This document shows, piece after piece, positions 18,097 through 25,089 of a stretch of DNA of 64,000 nt; positions within the stretch are counted from its first letter, which is position 1, and each line of letters begins with the position of its first letter. Location: assembly GCF_041438865.1 (NCBI RefSeq), contig NZ_CP109450.1, forward strand, positions 4,671,001 to 4,735,000. The letters run 5' to 3'. Made by a program: the position numbers and the translations under genes. Source of the stretch: Streptomyces sp. NBC_01471. GTDB lineage: Bacteria > Actinomycetota > Actinomycetes > Streptomycetales > Streptomycetaceae. Below the pieces are notes generated by a model, which saw only the letters and a program-made list of their open reading frames with translations, was not told the DNA's origin and ran no database searches.

Positions 18097-19401
18097 GTGA
18101 GCAACACCCCGATCTGGTCGGTGGACGAACATCTGGACGACATCCTCGCGGCGGTCCGCCCACTCGAACCGATCGACCTGCAACTGCCGGACGCCCAGGG
18201 CTGCGTCCTCGTCGAGGACGTGACGGTCGAGGTCTCGCTGCCGCCCTTCGACAACAGCTCGATGGACGGGTACGCGGTCCGTACGGTCGATGTCGAGGGT
18301 GCGAGCGAGGAGTTCCCCGCCGTCCTCACCGTCATCGGGGACGTGGCGGCCGGGATGGCCGAGCTGCCCACGGTGGGGCCGGGCGAGGCCGCCCGCATCA
18401 TGACCGGCGCCCCGCTGCCGCCCGGCGCGCAGGCCGTCGTGCCGGTCGAGTGGACCGACGGCGGCACCGGCGGGGGAGCGGCCACCACCATGCGGGCCGC
18501 GAGCGGCGCCCCCGAGGGCGCCAGCGGCGAAGTCCGCGTGTACCGGTCGGCCGAGGCGGGCGCACACGTCCGGGAGCGCGGCAGCGACGTCCGCTCCGGC
18601 GACCTCGCGCTCGAAGCCGGCACGGTGCTCGGCCCGCCGCAGATCGGGCTGCTCGCCGCGATCGGCCGTGGCTCGGTGCGGGTCCGCCCCCGCCCGCGCG
18701 TCGTCGTCATGTCCACCGGCAGCGAGCTGACCCAGCCAGGCGAGGTGCTCGCCGAGGGCCAGATCTACGACTCCAACAGCTTCGCCCTGGCCGCGGCCGC
18801 GCGGGACGCGGGCGCCATCTCGTACCGCGTCGGATCGGTCACCGACGACGCCGACGCGCTGCGCGCCACCATCGAGGACCAGCTGATCAGGGCCGACCTC
18901 CTGATCACCACGGGCGGCGTCAGCGTCGGGGCGTACGACGTGGTCAAGGAGGCGCTGTCGTCCGTCGGCGACGAGGACGAGCACGGCAGCGGCATCGACT
19001 TCCGCAAGCTGGCGATGCAGCCGGGCAAGCCGCAGGGCTTCGGCTCGATCGGGCCCGACCACACCCCGCTGCTCGCGCTCCCCGGCAACCCGGTCTCCAG
19101 CTATGTCTCGTTCGAGTTGTTCGTGCGCCCCGCGATCCGTGCCCTGATGGGCATGAAGGACGTCCGCCGTCCGGTGGTCCGCGCCACCCTGGAGACCGGC
19201 AGGCCGGTCAGCTCGCCCGCCGGACGGCGCCAGTTCCTGCGCGGCAGATACGACGCCGACAAGAGGAGCGTCACCACCGTCGGCGGTTCCGGCTCGCACC
19301 TCATCGCGGCCCTCGCCCACGCCGACTGCCTGATCGTGATCCCCGAGGAGACCACGGTGGCCGAATCCGGCACGGAGCTCGAAGTGGTCCTCCTGGGCTG
19401 A
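18097..19401 (+). CDS. glp: Gephyrin-like molybdotransferase Glp (MoeA family)
   Basis: 434 residues, GTG start 3 nt after galU with GAGGAG inside galU. MoeA domains are all present: an N-terminal region with PPFDNSSMDGYAVR and PGEAARIMTGAPLPPGAQAVVPVE, the MPT-binding fold RPRVVVMSTGSEL followed by DLLITTGGVSVGAYD, then GKPQGFG and ALPGNPVSSYVSFELFVRP, and a small C-terminal domain. MoeA inserts molybdate into molybdopterin. In Corynebacterium a MoeA-like protein called Glp, encoded near the membrane receptor GlpR, binds FtsZ. Here a GlpR/SepX gene lies 1.9 kb downstream, so this paralogue may serve division, cofactor synthesis or both. Confidence 0.85.
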   Translation: MSNTPIWSVDEHLDDILAAVRPLEPIDLQLPDAQGCVLVEDVTVEVSLPPFDNSSMDGYAVRTVDVEGASEEFPAVLTVIGDVAAGMAELPTVGPGEAARIMTGAPLPPGAQAVVPVEWTDGGTGGGAATTMRAASGAPEGASGEVRVYRSAEAGAHVRERGSDVRSGDLALEAGTVLGPPQIGLLAAIGRGSVRVRPRPRVVVMSTGSELTQPGEVLAEGQIYDSNSFALAAAARDAGAISYRVGSVTDDADALRATIEDQLIRADLLITTGGVSVGAYDVVKEALSSVGDEDEHGSGIDFRKLAMQPGKPQGFGSIGPDHTPLLALPGNPVSSYVSFELFVRPAIRALMGMKDVRRPVVRATLETGRPVSSPAGRRQFLRGRYDADKRSVTTVGGSGSHLIAALAHADCLIVIPEETTVAESGTELEVVLLG

Positions 19402-19461
19402 GGCCCGCGCCGTGGCGGTACCGTGTCTGACCACACAGGCCCGACCGGGAGCGCCACAGCA

Positions 19462-19962
19462 ATGAGTACGCAGCAAGGGCTCACGCACATCGACGAGGTG
19501 GGCGCGGCCCGCATGGTCGACGTCTCGGAGAAGGACGTCACCGCCCGCACCGCACGCGCCGGCGGACGGGTCCTCGTCTCGCCGCGCGTCATCGAACTGC
19601 TCAGGGGCGAGGGCGTCCCCAAGGGAGACGCGCTCGCCACCGCCCGGATCGCGGGCATCATGGGGGCCAAGCGCACCCCCGATCTGATCCCGCTCTGCCA
19701 CCCCCTGGCGGTCTCCGGGGTGAAGCTCGACCTGACCGTCACGGACGACGCGGTCGAGATCCTCGCCACCGTGAAGACCACGGACCGCACCGGCGTCGAG
19801 ATGGAGGCGCTGACGGCCGTCACGGTCGCCGCGCTCACCGTGATCGACATGGTGAAGGCGGTCGACAAGGGAGCGGTCATCACCGACGTCCGGGTCGAGG
19901 AGAAGACGGGCGGCAAGTCCGGCACGTACCGCCGACCGGACCCGGAGGGGACCGGAGCATGA
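19462..19962 (+). CDS. moaC: Cyclic pyranopterin monophosphate synthase MoaC
   Basis: 166 residues. With MoaA it turns GTP into cyclic pyranopterin monophosphate, the first molybdopterin step. Diagnostic stretches are MVDVSEKDVTARTARA, GDALATARIAGIMGAKRT, LIPLCHPLAVSGVKLDL (metal/substrate Cys-His), TGVEMEALTAVTVAALTVIDM and DKGAVITDVRVEEKTGGKSG. The ATG is preceded by GGGAG at 10 nt; an upstream in-frame GTG at 19423 lacks a site. It overlaps mog by 4 nt (ATGA), indicating coupling. Confidence 0.93.
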   Translation: MSTQQGLTHIDEVGAARMVDVSEKDVTARTARAGGRVLVSPRVIELLRGEGVPKGDALATARIAGIMGAKRTPDLIPLCHPLAVSGVKLDLTVTDDAVEILATVKTTDRTGVEMEALTAVTVAALTVIDMVKAVDKGAVITDVRVEEKTGGKSGTYRRPDPEGTGA

Positions 19963-20486
19963 CGACACCGACCACCCCGCCCACGCCGAAGGCGTACACC
20001 GCGCTCGTGGTGACGGCGTCGAACCGCGCGTCGGCCGGGGTCTACGCGGACCGGGGCGGCCCGCTCATCGCCGAGGCGCTCACCGGACTCGGCTTCACCG
20101 TCGAAGGGCCGCAGGTCGTCCCGGACGGCGATCCGGTCGAGCAGGCGCTGCGCGCCGGGGTCGCCGCCGCGTACGACGTCATCGTCACCACCGGCGGTAC
20201 GGGCATCTCGCCCACCGACCGCACCCCCGACATGACCCTGCGCGTCCTCGACCGCGAGATCCCGGGCATCCCCGAGGCGATCCGCGCCGAGGGCCTGGCC
20301 AAGGTCCCGACCGCAGCCCTCTCGCGGGGCGTCGCCGGGCTGGCCGGTACGACCCTCGTCGTCAACCTCCCCGGTTCCACCGGCGGGGTCCGCGACGGAC
20401 TCGCCGTACTCGGACGGCTGCTGGTGCACGCCGTCGATCAGATCCGGGGCGGCGACCACCCCAGACCCGCCGGGAGCATGAGCTGA
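19959..20486 (+). CDS. MogA/MoaB-type molybdopterin adenylyltransferase
   Basis: 175 residues of the MoCF-biosynthesis fold, predicted to adenylate molybdopterin before molybdate insertion. The motifs ALVVTASNRASAGVYADRGGPLIAEAL, VIVTTGGTGISPTDRTPDMTLRVL (MPT-binding TGGTG) and TTLVVNLPGSTGGVRDGL are classical. It starts by ATGA overlap with moaC and its end overlaps a possible CTG start of the next gene, so moaC-mog-GNAT probably form one translational unit. MogA and MoaB cannot be separated by sequence alone. Confidence 0.88.
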   Translation: MTTPTTPPTPKAYTALVVTASNRASAGVYADRGGPLIAEALTGLGFTVEGPQVVPDGDPVEQALRAGVAAAYDVIVTTGGTGISPTDRTPDMTLRVLDREIPGIPEAIRAEGLAKVPTAALSRGVAGLAGTTLVVNLPGSTGGVRDGLAVLGRLLVHAVDQIRGGDHPRPAGSMS

Positions 20487-20503
20487 ACCTCTCACCGTGG
20501 CCC

Positions 20504-21154
20504 GTGGAACTGGCAGAAGGCCCCATCGCCCTGCGCCCCATAAAACTGCGGGACCAGAAGGTCTGGCGCGAGGTGAACCGGCGCAACCGTGACTGGCTGC
20601 GCCCCTGGGAGGCGACGGTCCCGCCGCCCGCACCGGGCGGCCCGGTCGCGCAGCGCCCCACGTACCGGCAGATGGTCCGCCACCTGCGCTCGGAGGCGCA
20701 CGCCGGGCGGATGCTGCCCTTCGTGATCGAGTACCAGGGGCGGCTGGTCGGGCAGTTGACCGTCGCAGGAATCACCTGGGGCTCGATGTGCTCGGGCCAT
20801 GTCGGTTACTGGGTCGACCGGGAGGTCGCCGGCCGGGGCGTCATGCCGACCGCGGTGGCGCTCGCCGTGGACCACTGTTTCCGCACCGTCGGTATGCACC
20901 GCATCGAGGTCTGCATTCGCCCGGAGAACGAACCGAGCCGGCGGGTCGTGGAGAAACTCGGATTCCGCGAGGAGGGGCTGCGGCCGCGGTATCTGCACAT
21001 CGACGGGGGCTGGCGTGACCATCTGGTCTTCGCTCTGACCGCCGAAGAGGTCCCTGACGGGCTGCTCAACAGGTGGCGCCGGGCCCGCCCGGGGACGGGA
21101 CACCGGGGAGCGAGCCGGGAGGACCCGGGGGCTGCCGGAAGACCCCGTAAATAA
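20504..21154 (+). CDS. RimJ/RimL-type GNAT acetyltransferase
   Basis: 216 residues from GTG. It contains VREVNRRNRDWLRPWEAT-like entry (WREVNRRNRDWLRPWEA), GHVGYWVDREVAGRGVMPTA (acetyl-CoA pyrophosphate loop) and IRPENEPSRRVVEKLGFREEG, all features of RimJ/RimL N-terminal protein acetyltransferases. The GTG lacks a ribosome site. Seven codons upstream a CTG (20483) has GGGAG 6 nt before it and forms a CTGA overlap with mog, adding NLSPWP-like residues, and may be the real start. Conservation of this gene between mog and sepX in Streptomyces is expected; the protein target is unknown. Confidence 0.85.
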   Translation: MELAEGPIALRPIKLRDQKVWREVNRRNRDWLRPWEATVPPPAPGGPVAQRPTYRQMVRHLRSEAHAGRMLPFVIEYQGRLVGQLTVAGITWGSMCSGHVGYWVDREVAGRGVMPTAVALAVDHCFRTVGMHRIEVCIRPENEPSRRVVEKLGFREEGLRPRYLHIDGGWRDHLVFALTAEEVPDGLLNRWRRARPGTGHRGASREDPGAAGRPRK

Positions 21155-21326
21155 AATAAGTGTTCGAAATGGGCGGCCAATCGGATGCCATCCGCAGGGA
21201 ACACGCCCACATTCGGAGACTGTTCATCCGAACAATCACAAAAAAAGTTCGAGATATCAGCCGGATCGTGCGACACACCGGGCCAATTGGCAGATGGCCC
21301 CACGCGGACCCCTCTACGGTGTGAGG

Positions 21327-22406
21327 GTGAGCAGCAGTGGCCTCATCTACGCAGTCATCGTCGGGGCCTGGGCCGCCTACTTGGTGCCGATGTGGCTCCG
21401 CAGGCAGGACGAGCTGAACGAGGCCCGTCCGACGGAACGCTTCAGCACCGCCATCCGGCTGCTGTCCGGACGGGCGGGAATGGAGCGCCGGTACGCCAGG
21501 GAGCTCCAGGAGCGCGCAGCCGGTGAGGGCGATCCCGACGATGCGGTGCCGGACGGTGCGATGGACTCCCCGAGTTCCGTCGACGTCCGGTCCTTCGCTG
21601 TGTCCCCGGCGGACGTCGCGGACCCGGCCGAGCCGGTGGCCCGCCGGAAGCGGACTGCCCCGAAGGCGCGCCCGGCCGGCCCGGCTGCCGGCCCCGCGGC
21701 GGAGCGTGCCCGGCGCCTGAAGGCGCTCGCGCGCCGCAGACGCACCACCGTGCTCCTCTTCGTGGCCTTCACCCTCGGCGCGATCGTCGCCGCGGTCGGC
21801 GGCCTCGGCCTCCTCTGGGCGCCTGCCGCGCCCGCGGTGCTGCTGAGTACGTACATCGTGTACCTGCGGACCCAGGAGCGGCGCCGCTTCGCCTTCACGA
21901 TGGACCGGCGCAGGGCCGAGGCCGCCGCGCAGCGGCTGCGCGAGAACCGTCCCCGCCCCCGCCGCCCCGGTGCGGGTGCGGCCGAGCAGCGCACCGACGC
22001 CGAGGCGCGCCACCCCGAGCCTGAGCCCGCCCCGGCCGTCTCCGCGCAGGAGGCCGGCCGACGCGCGCTGGTCGAGCAGACGGACCACGCGGAGTGGGTC
22101 GACCAGCAGCGCGAGCGCGGCCGGGACCGGGGCGACAGCTGGGAGCCCGTCCCGGTACCGCTGCCGACGTACGTCACCGCACCGGTCGCGCCCCGCGCGC
22201 CGGGCAGTATCGACCTCGGCGCCCCCGACACCTGGAGCTCGGCCCGCTCGTCCAGCGTGGCGGAACCGGCATCGGACGAGGCCCCGGATCCGGCCCCCGC
22301 CCAGGACCGGCAGAACCCGTCGGCCCGCCGTCCCCGCGAGCGCGGCCGCACGCCGCTCTTCGACCAGTACGAGGACGAGGACCGGCCGCGCGCGGCCAAT
22401 GAATGA
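21327..22406 (+). CDS. sepX: Divisome membrane protein SepX/GlpR
   Basis: 359 residues, GTG start 6 nt after a TACGGT box with no ribosome site, so probably leaderless. An N-terminal helix (SGLIYAVIVGAWAAYLVPMW, about 4-23) is followed by the conserved LRRQDELNEARPTERFSTA and MERRYAREL motifs, an Arg/Ala linker, two more helices (about 140-180) and a long acidic/Pro-rich C-terminal region ending TPLFDQYEDED. This architecture is that of SepX, the Streptomyces Z-ring membrane protein, and of corynebacterial GlpR, receptor of the MoeA-like protein Glp. The glp paralogue upstream supports this. It acts at septa in the cytoplasmic membrane. Confidence 0.85.
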   Translation: MSSSGLIYAVIVGAWAAYLVPMWLRRQDELNEARPTERFSTAIRLLSGRAGMERRYARELQERAAGEGDPDDAVPDGAMDSPSSVDVRSFAVSPADVADPAEPVARRKRTAPKARPAGPAAGPAAERARRLKALARRRRTTVLLFVAFTLGAIVAAVGGLGLLWAPAAPAVLLSTYIVYLRTQERRRFAFTMDRRRAEAAAQRLRENRPRPRRPGAGAAEQRTDAEARHPEPEPAPAVSAQEAGRRALVEQTDHAEWVDQQRERGRDRGDSWEPVPVPLPTYVTAPVAPRAPGSIDLGAPDTWSSARSSSVAEPASDEAPDPAPAQDRQNPSARRPRERGRTPLFDQYEDEDRPRAANE

Positions 22407-22451
22407 CCGGCTGGGACGGGCATCCGTGACCAGCGGGGGAGCGGATTTCCG

Positions 22452-22471
22452 AGCACCCCGGCAGGGGTGCT
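22452..22471 (+). terminator. Hairpin between sepX and tRNA-Ala
   Basis: AGCACCCC-GGCA-GGGGTGCT, a perfect 8-bp stem followed by AAAGTTT, 45 nt after the sepX stop. Its last base is the first T of TAAAGT (22471-22476), the likely -10 of the tRNA promoter, so terminator and promoter are fused. Confidence 0.55.
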
Positions 22472-22490
22472 AAAGTTTCACTCGTTGCAA

Positions 22491-22564
22491 GGGCCTGTGG
22501 CGCAGTCTGGTAGCGCACCTCGTTCGCATCGAGGGGGTCTGGGGTTCAAATCCCCACAGGTCCA
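22491..22564 (+). tRNA. tRNA-Ala (anticodon CGC)
   Basis: 74 nt fold into a complete cloverleaf. The 7-bp acceptor pairs GGGCCTG with CAGGTCC and includes the G3-U70 wobble that identifies alanine tRNA. The D-arm is GCGC/GCGC, the anticodon stem CCTCG/CGAGG holds loop TTCGCAT (anticodon CGC at 22525-22527), and the T-arm is TGGGG/CCCCA with TTCAAAT. The discriminator is A and CCA is not encoded. It reads GCG codons and serves as the attachment site of the downstream island. Confidence 0.95.
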
Positions 22565-22565
22565 C
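22526..22565 (+). repeat. attL: left copy of the island direct repeat (tRNA-Ala 3' half)
   Basis: 40 bp from inside the anticodon to one base past the discriminator, identical to 27661-27700. Such a repeat of a tRNA 3' half is the footprint of tyrosine-recombinase integration. The tRNA remains intact at this end. Confidence 0.88.
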
Positions 22566-22571
22566 GCACGT

Positions 22572-22606
22572 CAAAGCCCCTACCGGGTATTCCGGTAGGG
22601 GCTTTG
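22572..22606. terminator. Island-borne terminator just inside attL
   Basis: A perfect 15-bp stem (22572-22586 with 22592-22606, arm CAAAGCCCCTACCGG) around a 5-nt loop, 8 nt after the tRNA. It would terminate the tRNA transcript and, from the other side, the convergent integrase. Confidence 0.75.
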
Positions 22607-22622
22607 AGCTGTTGTACAGCAA

Positions 22623-23512
22623 CTACTTCGGATCTTGCCGACCCAGGTGCTTGCCGAGCTTGCGTAGGGCTTCCGGGGCGCCTCTGACGGGACGTGCGTA
22701 TAGATCTCCATGGTGACGGCGATCTTGCTGTGCCGAAGGATCTGCTTGGCGATCCGAGGGTGCACATCCAAGGCAGCGAGGAGCGACCCGCAGGTATGCC
22801 GGGTGTCATGCAGGCGAATCCTGCGGACGCCGGCCTTCGCGGACCGATCCGTGAACGACCGGTTGAAGTTCCTCGGCTCGATCGGGGTCCCGTACCGCGT
22901 GGTGAAGACGAAGTCTGAGTTCGACCACAGCTGCCCGGCGGCCCCCTTGGCTGTCTCCTGCTCTTTCCTGCGGAGCTGGAGCGCTGTCACACAGATCTGC
23001 GGCAGCGGCAGTGTGGCCGATGATGCCTCGGTCTTCGTTTCGTCGTGGACCAGGCGCCGGCGGATGCGCTGGAGTTGAAGTTGCACCGTGACTTCCCCGG
23101 CATCCAGATCTACGTTCTCCCACGTGAGACCCAGCACCTCACCACACCGGAAGCCAAAAACGAGGATCAGTACGTACGCCGGGTAGAGCGGATCGTGGAC
23201 AGCCTGTGCGGCTTCGAGGAACTGCCGGGCCTCTTCCACGGACCAGGGATTGCGCTTGACCTTCCGTCCGGACCACACCTTGACCTGCCCGGTGACGTTC
23301 TTCGTGATCATTTCCTCGGTCATGGCATTCGTCAGCGCTGACCGCAGCACAGCGCGAGCGTCCTGCAACGTACGGCGGGAAGGGACCTGTCCGCAGCAGT
23401 CCCCAGCGGCACAGCAGCGAGGCCTTTCGCGCCGGGAGCCCTTCCCCTGTGCGCAGCATTGGCACTCCTCCAACAGCCGGTTCACCCAGGTAAGAACGTC
23501 AGTTCGCTTCAG
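22623..23512 (-). pseudogene. int: Tyrosine recombinase (phage/ICE integrase), truncated and frameshifted
   Basis: The remaining frame encodes the end of the arm/core-binding region (DVLTWVNRLLEECQCCAQGKG, Cys-rich as in Streptomyces integrases) and the whole catalytic domain. Arg is in FGFRCGEVLGL, HxxR in LHDTRHTCGSLL, the second His in RHSKIAV and the Tyr in EIYTHV. An in-frame stop immediately upstream of LKRTDV shows that the first 100-150 residues are lost. After THVPSEAP a one-base shift replaces the expected ALRKLGKHLG ending, whose stop is at 22623-22625. It is probably inactive, although all catalytic residues survive. Confidence 0.82.
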
Positions 23513-23513
23513 T

Positions 23514-23675
23514 CAGGACCAGAATCTACGCCTCGTGCTCGATGTGGTGGCGAAGGACGTCGTGGCCATGCGGCTTTACGAACGGCTCGGTTGGCGCAAG
23601 ATCGGGGAAGCCATCCACCACTTCGGGCCTAGCGAGAGCATCCCCGCCGTGTGCTACGTCTCGCCGAAGGCCTGA
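23514..23675 (+). pseudogene. C-terminal fragment of a GNAT acetyltransferase
   Basis: About 53 residues reading NLRLVLDVVAKDVVAMRLYERLGWRKIG, then a His/Phe-rich stretch and CYVSPKA. This is the last strand-helix unit of a GNAT fold (the AxxLYERLGW acetyl-CoA region). Nothing upstream in this frame belongs to it, and homology begins exactly where the integrase remnant ends on the other strand. The two broken genes therefore share a deletion junction near 23512. Confidence 0.7.
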
Positions 23676-24597
23676 GAGCTGTTACAGGTTTCTCTACCTC
23701 ATCAAGCCCAGCCCCCACCCTGCGGGTGGGGAGGAGAGCCCAGGGGAAGCTCTCGTCTGAAAGGGCCGCTGCTTCCGGAATCTGTCGGGCATGAAGAAGG
23801 ACTCCTCCCCGGGGGATTTCAGGCTGAGGACCACGACAGCGCGGAAATACCAAGCAGGACGGTCCCCACGTGCGAGGAGTCGGTTCCCGGCAGGGTTCCC
23901 ACAGCCACAGGCTTCCCCCTTGGGCGGGCTCGGTTATTGCCCTTCGGGCATCCGGCGCGGTTGGGCAATCGGCTTCCAGCCGCCGCTACGGATCACACCC
24001 CACCGGCCTGCCACGCAGGTCGGCGCGGGCTCGTGGGCTCGGGCGACGCTCCTGCCTTCGGCCCGCTCCGCCCGGCCCACGGCCCCGCGCCACTGAAGTT
24101 GCCGCAGGGTGCTCCGTTTCACGCTTTGCCCCGCCCTCCGCTCCGCCGGACCGAGGACGACCACCGGCCCGCCCAAGGAGCCCTGGCGGGGACACCCCAC
24201 CAACCACCGCACCCCGACACAACAGACGCCAGCAACCCAACGCACCACGGACACCAAGCCCGCTCCGACGGTCAACCCCAGAACCCGTAAGGCGAAGGGG
24301 AGGCAAAGAAGAGGGTGGTGGAGAGGTGGGGCAAGGACATGCCTCCGGGGAGGGGGCACCGTTGGCGGTTGCCGGTACGTCGTGGTGAGCGTGGTGAGGG
24401 CTTCCATCCCGTCCGCCTCCGACCCAGGCAAAGCCGAACAGCCGCGGCCCAGGGCGTCAAGGTCGTCCGTACAGTGGCGCGCTCCACCTTGACGCCCTGA
24501 ACCACGCCCGCTCCACGATATGCGGGTCGAAGGCGGACGGGATGGAAGCTCGGGGTGAGTGGTGGGTTGAGCGATCTGGGCAGTCCGCGGTGAAGCG
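23676..24597. other. Gene-free 0.9-kb stretch in the island
   Basis: No open frame here looks coding on either strand. Visible items are a short hairpin CCCCACCC-TGC-GGGTGGGG (23713-23731), possibly the terminator of the lost GNAT gene, a Pro/Arg-coding low-complexity zone, and the nested palindrome at 24400-24549. It looks like decayed mobile DNA. Confidence 0.6.
24400..24549. repeat. 150-bp nested inverted repeat
   Basis: Outer arms of 26 bp (24400-24425 and 24524-24549, core CTTCCATCCCGTCCGCCT) match with one mismatch. Inside them a perfect 14-bp pair CAGGGCGTCAAGGT (24450-24463) and its complement (24486-24499) closes a 22-nt loop. The structure is that of a non-autonomous palindromic element or a structured RNA; no gene is inside. 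Confidence 0.8.
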
Positions 24598-25089
24598 CTA
24601 CGCCAACATACGCACGATTACCCATGAGTGGAGATCGTCGACGAGTTTCTTATATGTAGCCACGTTCAATTGCCCACCGCGGTAGTTCTGGCCATGGGCG
24701 GTTTTATTGCGAACTGTTAGCAAATTCCCCAAGGAGTTACGGCGCTCGTCCACATTAAGAAATTCGGAGATCTCGGATTTCCAGGCATCTCCGAATCTGC
24801 CCACTAGTTTCTCTAAAGCCTCTGGGGTGAGATTCGGAGCCTTAGTGAAAGTCGACAGTGCGAAACTCTTCGCGGCGCCAGCAGTAGTGCTGGAGATATA
24901 CCCGCATACCGCCTCGAAGATGAGTTGCTCCATGTAGCCCGAGAGGCGTATGCACATATATTTATGCATATCCTCCTGTAGTGGGATATCAATCGAAAGA
25001 ATTCCCTCCCTGTACCTCTTGTATGAGGAGTCCAAGTCGGATTTCAGTTTCAGTATCTCAACCCGGGCGCTACTCTTGTTCGTCGGCAA
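24598..25089 (-). CDS. HEPN-domain protein (probable RNase effector)
   Basis: 163 residues, all helical in appearance. The HEPN RNase motif RxxxxH is present as RNKTAH (R127, N128, H132), the form found in toxin and abortive-infection RNases such as the RiboL-PSP-HEPN and MAE_28990 groups. The start is TTG (PTNKSSARVEILKLK), 6 nt after GGGGAG, which overlaps the DUF262 gene by 20 nt; a GTG 15 codons upstream is open but has no site. The pairing with DUF262 suggests the two act together. HEPN RNases usually cut tRNA or mRNA and often form dimers. The exact subfamily is uncertain. Confidence 0.75.
   Translation of the reverse strand: MPTNKSSARVEILKLKSDLDSSYKRYREGILSIDIPLQEDMHKYMCIRLSGYMEQLIFEAVCGYISSTTAGAAKSFALSTFTKAPNLTPEALEKLVGRFGDAWKSEISEFLNVDERRNSLGNLLTVRNKTAHGQNYRGGQLNVATYKKLVDDLHSWVIVRMLA

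Noticed and set aside
21221..21234. LexA (SOS) box upstream of sepX
   Set aside because: The sequence is TGTTC-ATCC-GAACA, the reverse orientation of the GAAC-N4-GTTC SOS box. It is only an inverted repeat of unknown meaning.
23790..23840. IS200/IS605-type end or guide-RNA region
   Set aside because: A short CCCCGGGGG stretch is reminiscent of such ends, but there is no transposase, TnpB or matching second end in the window.
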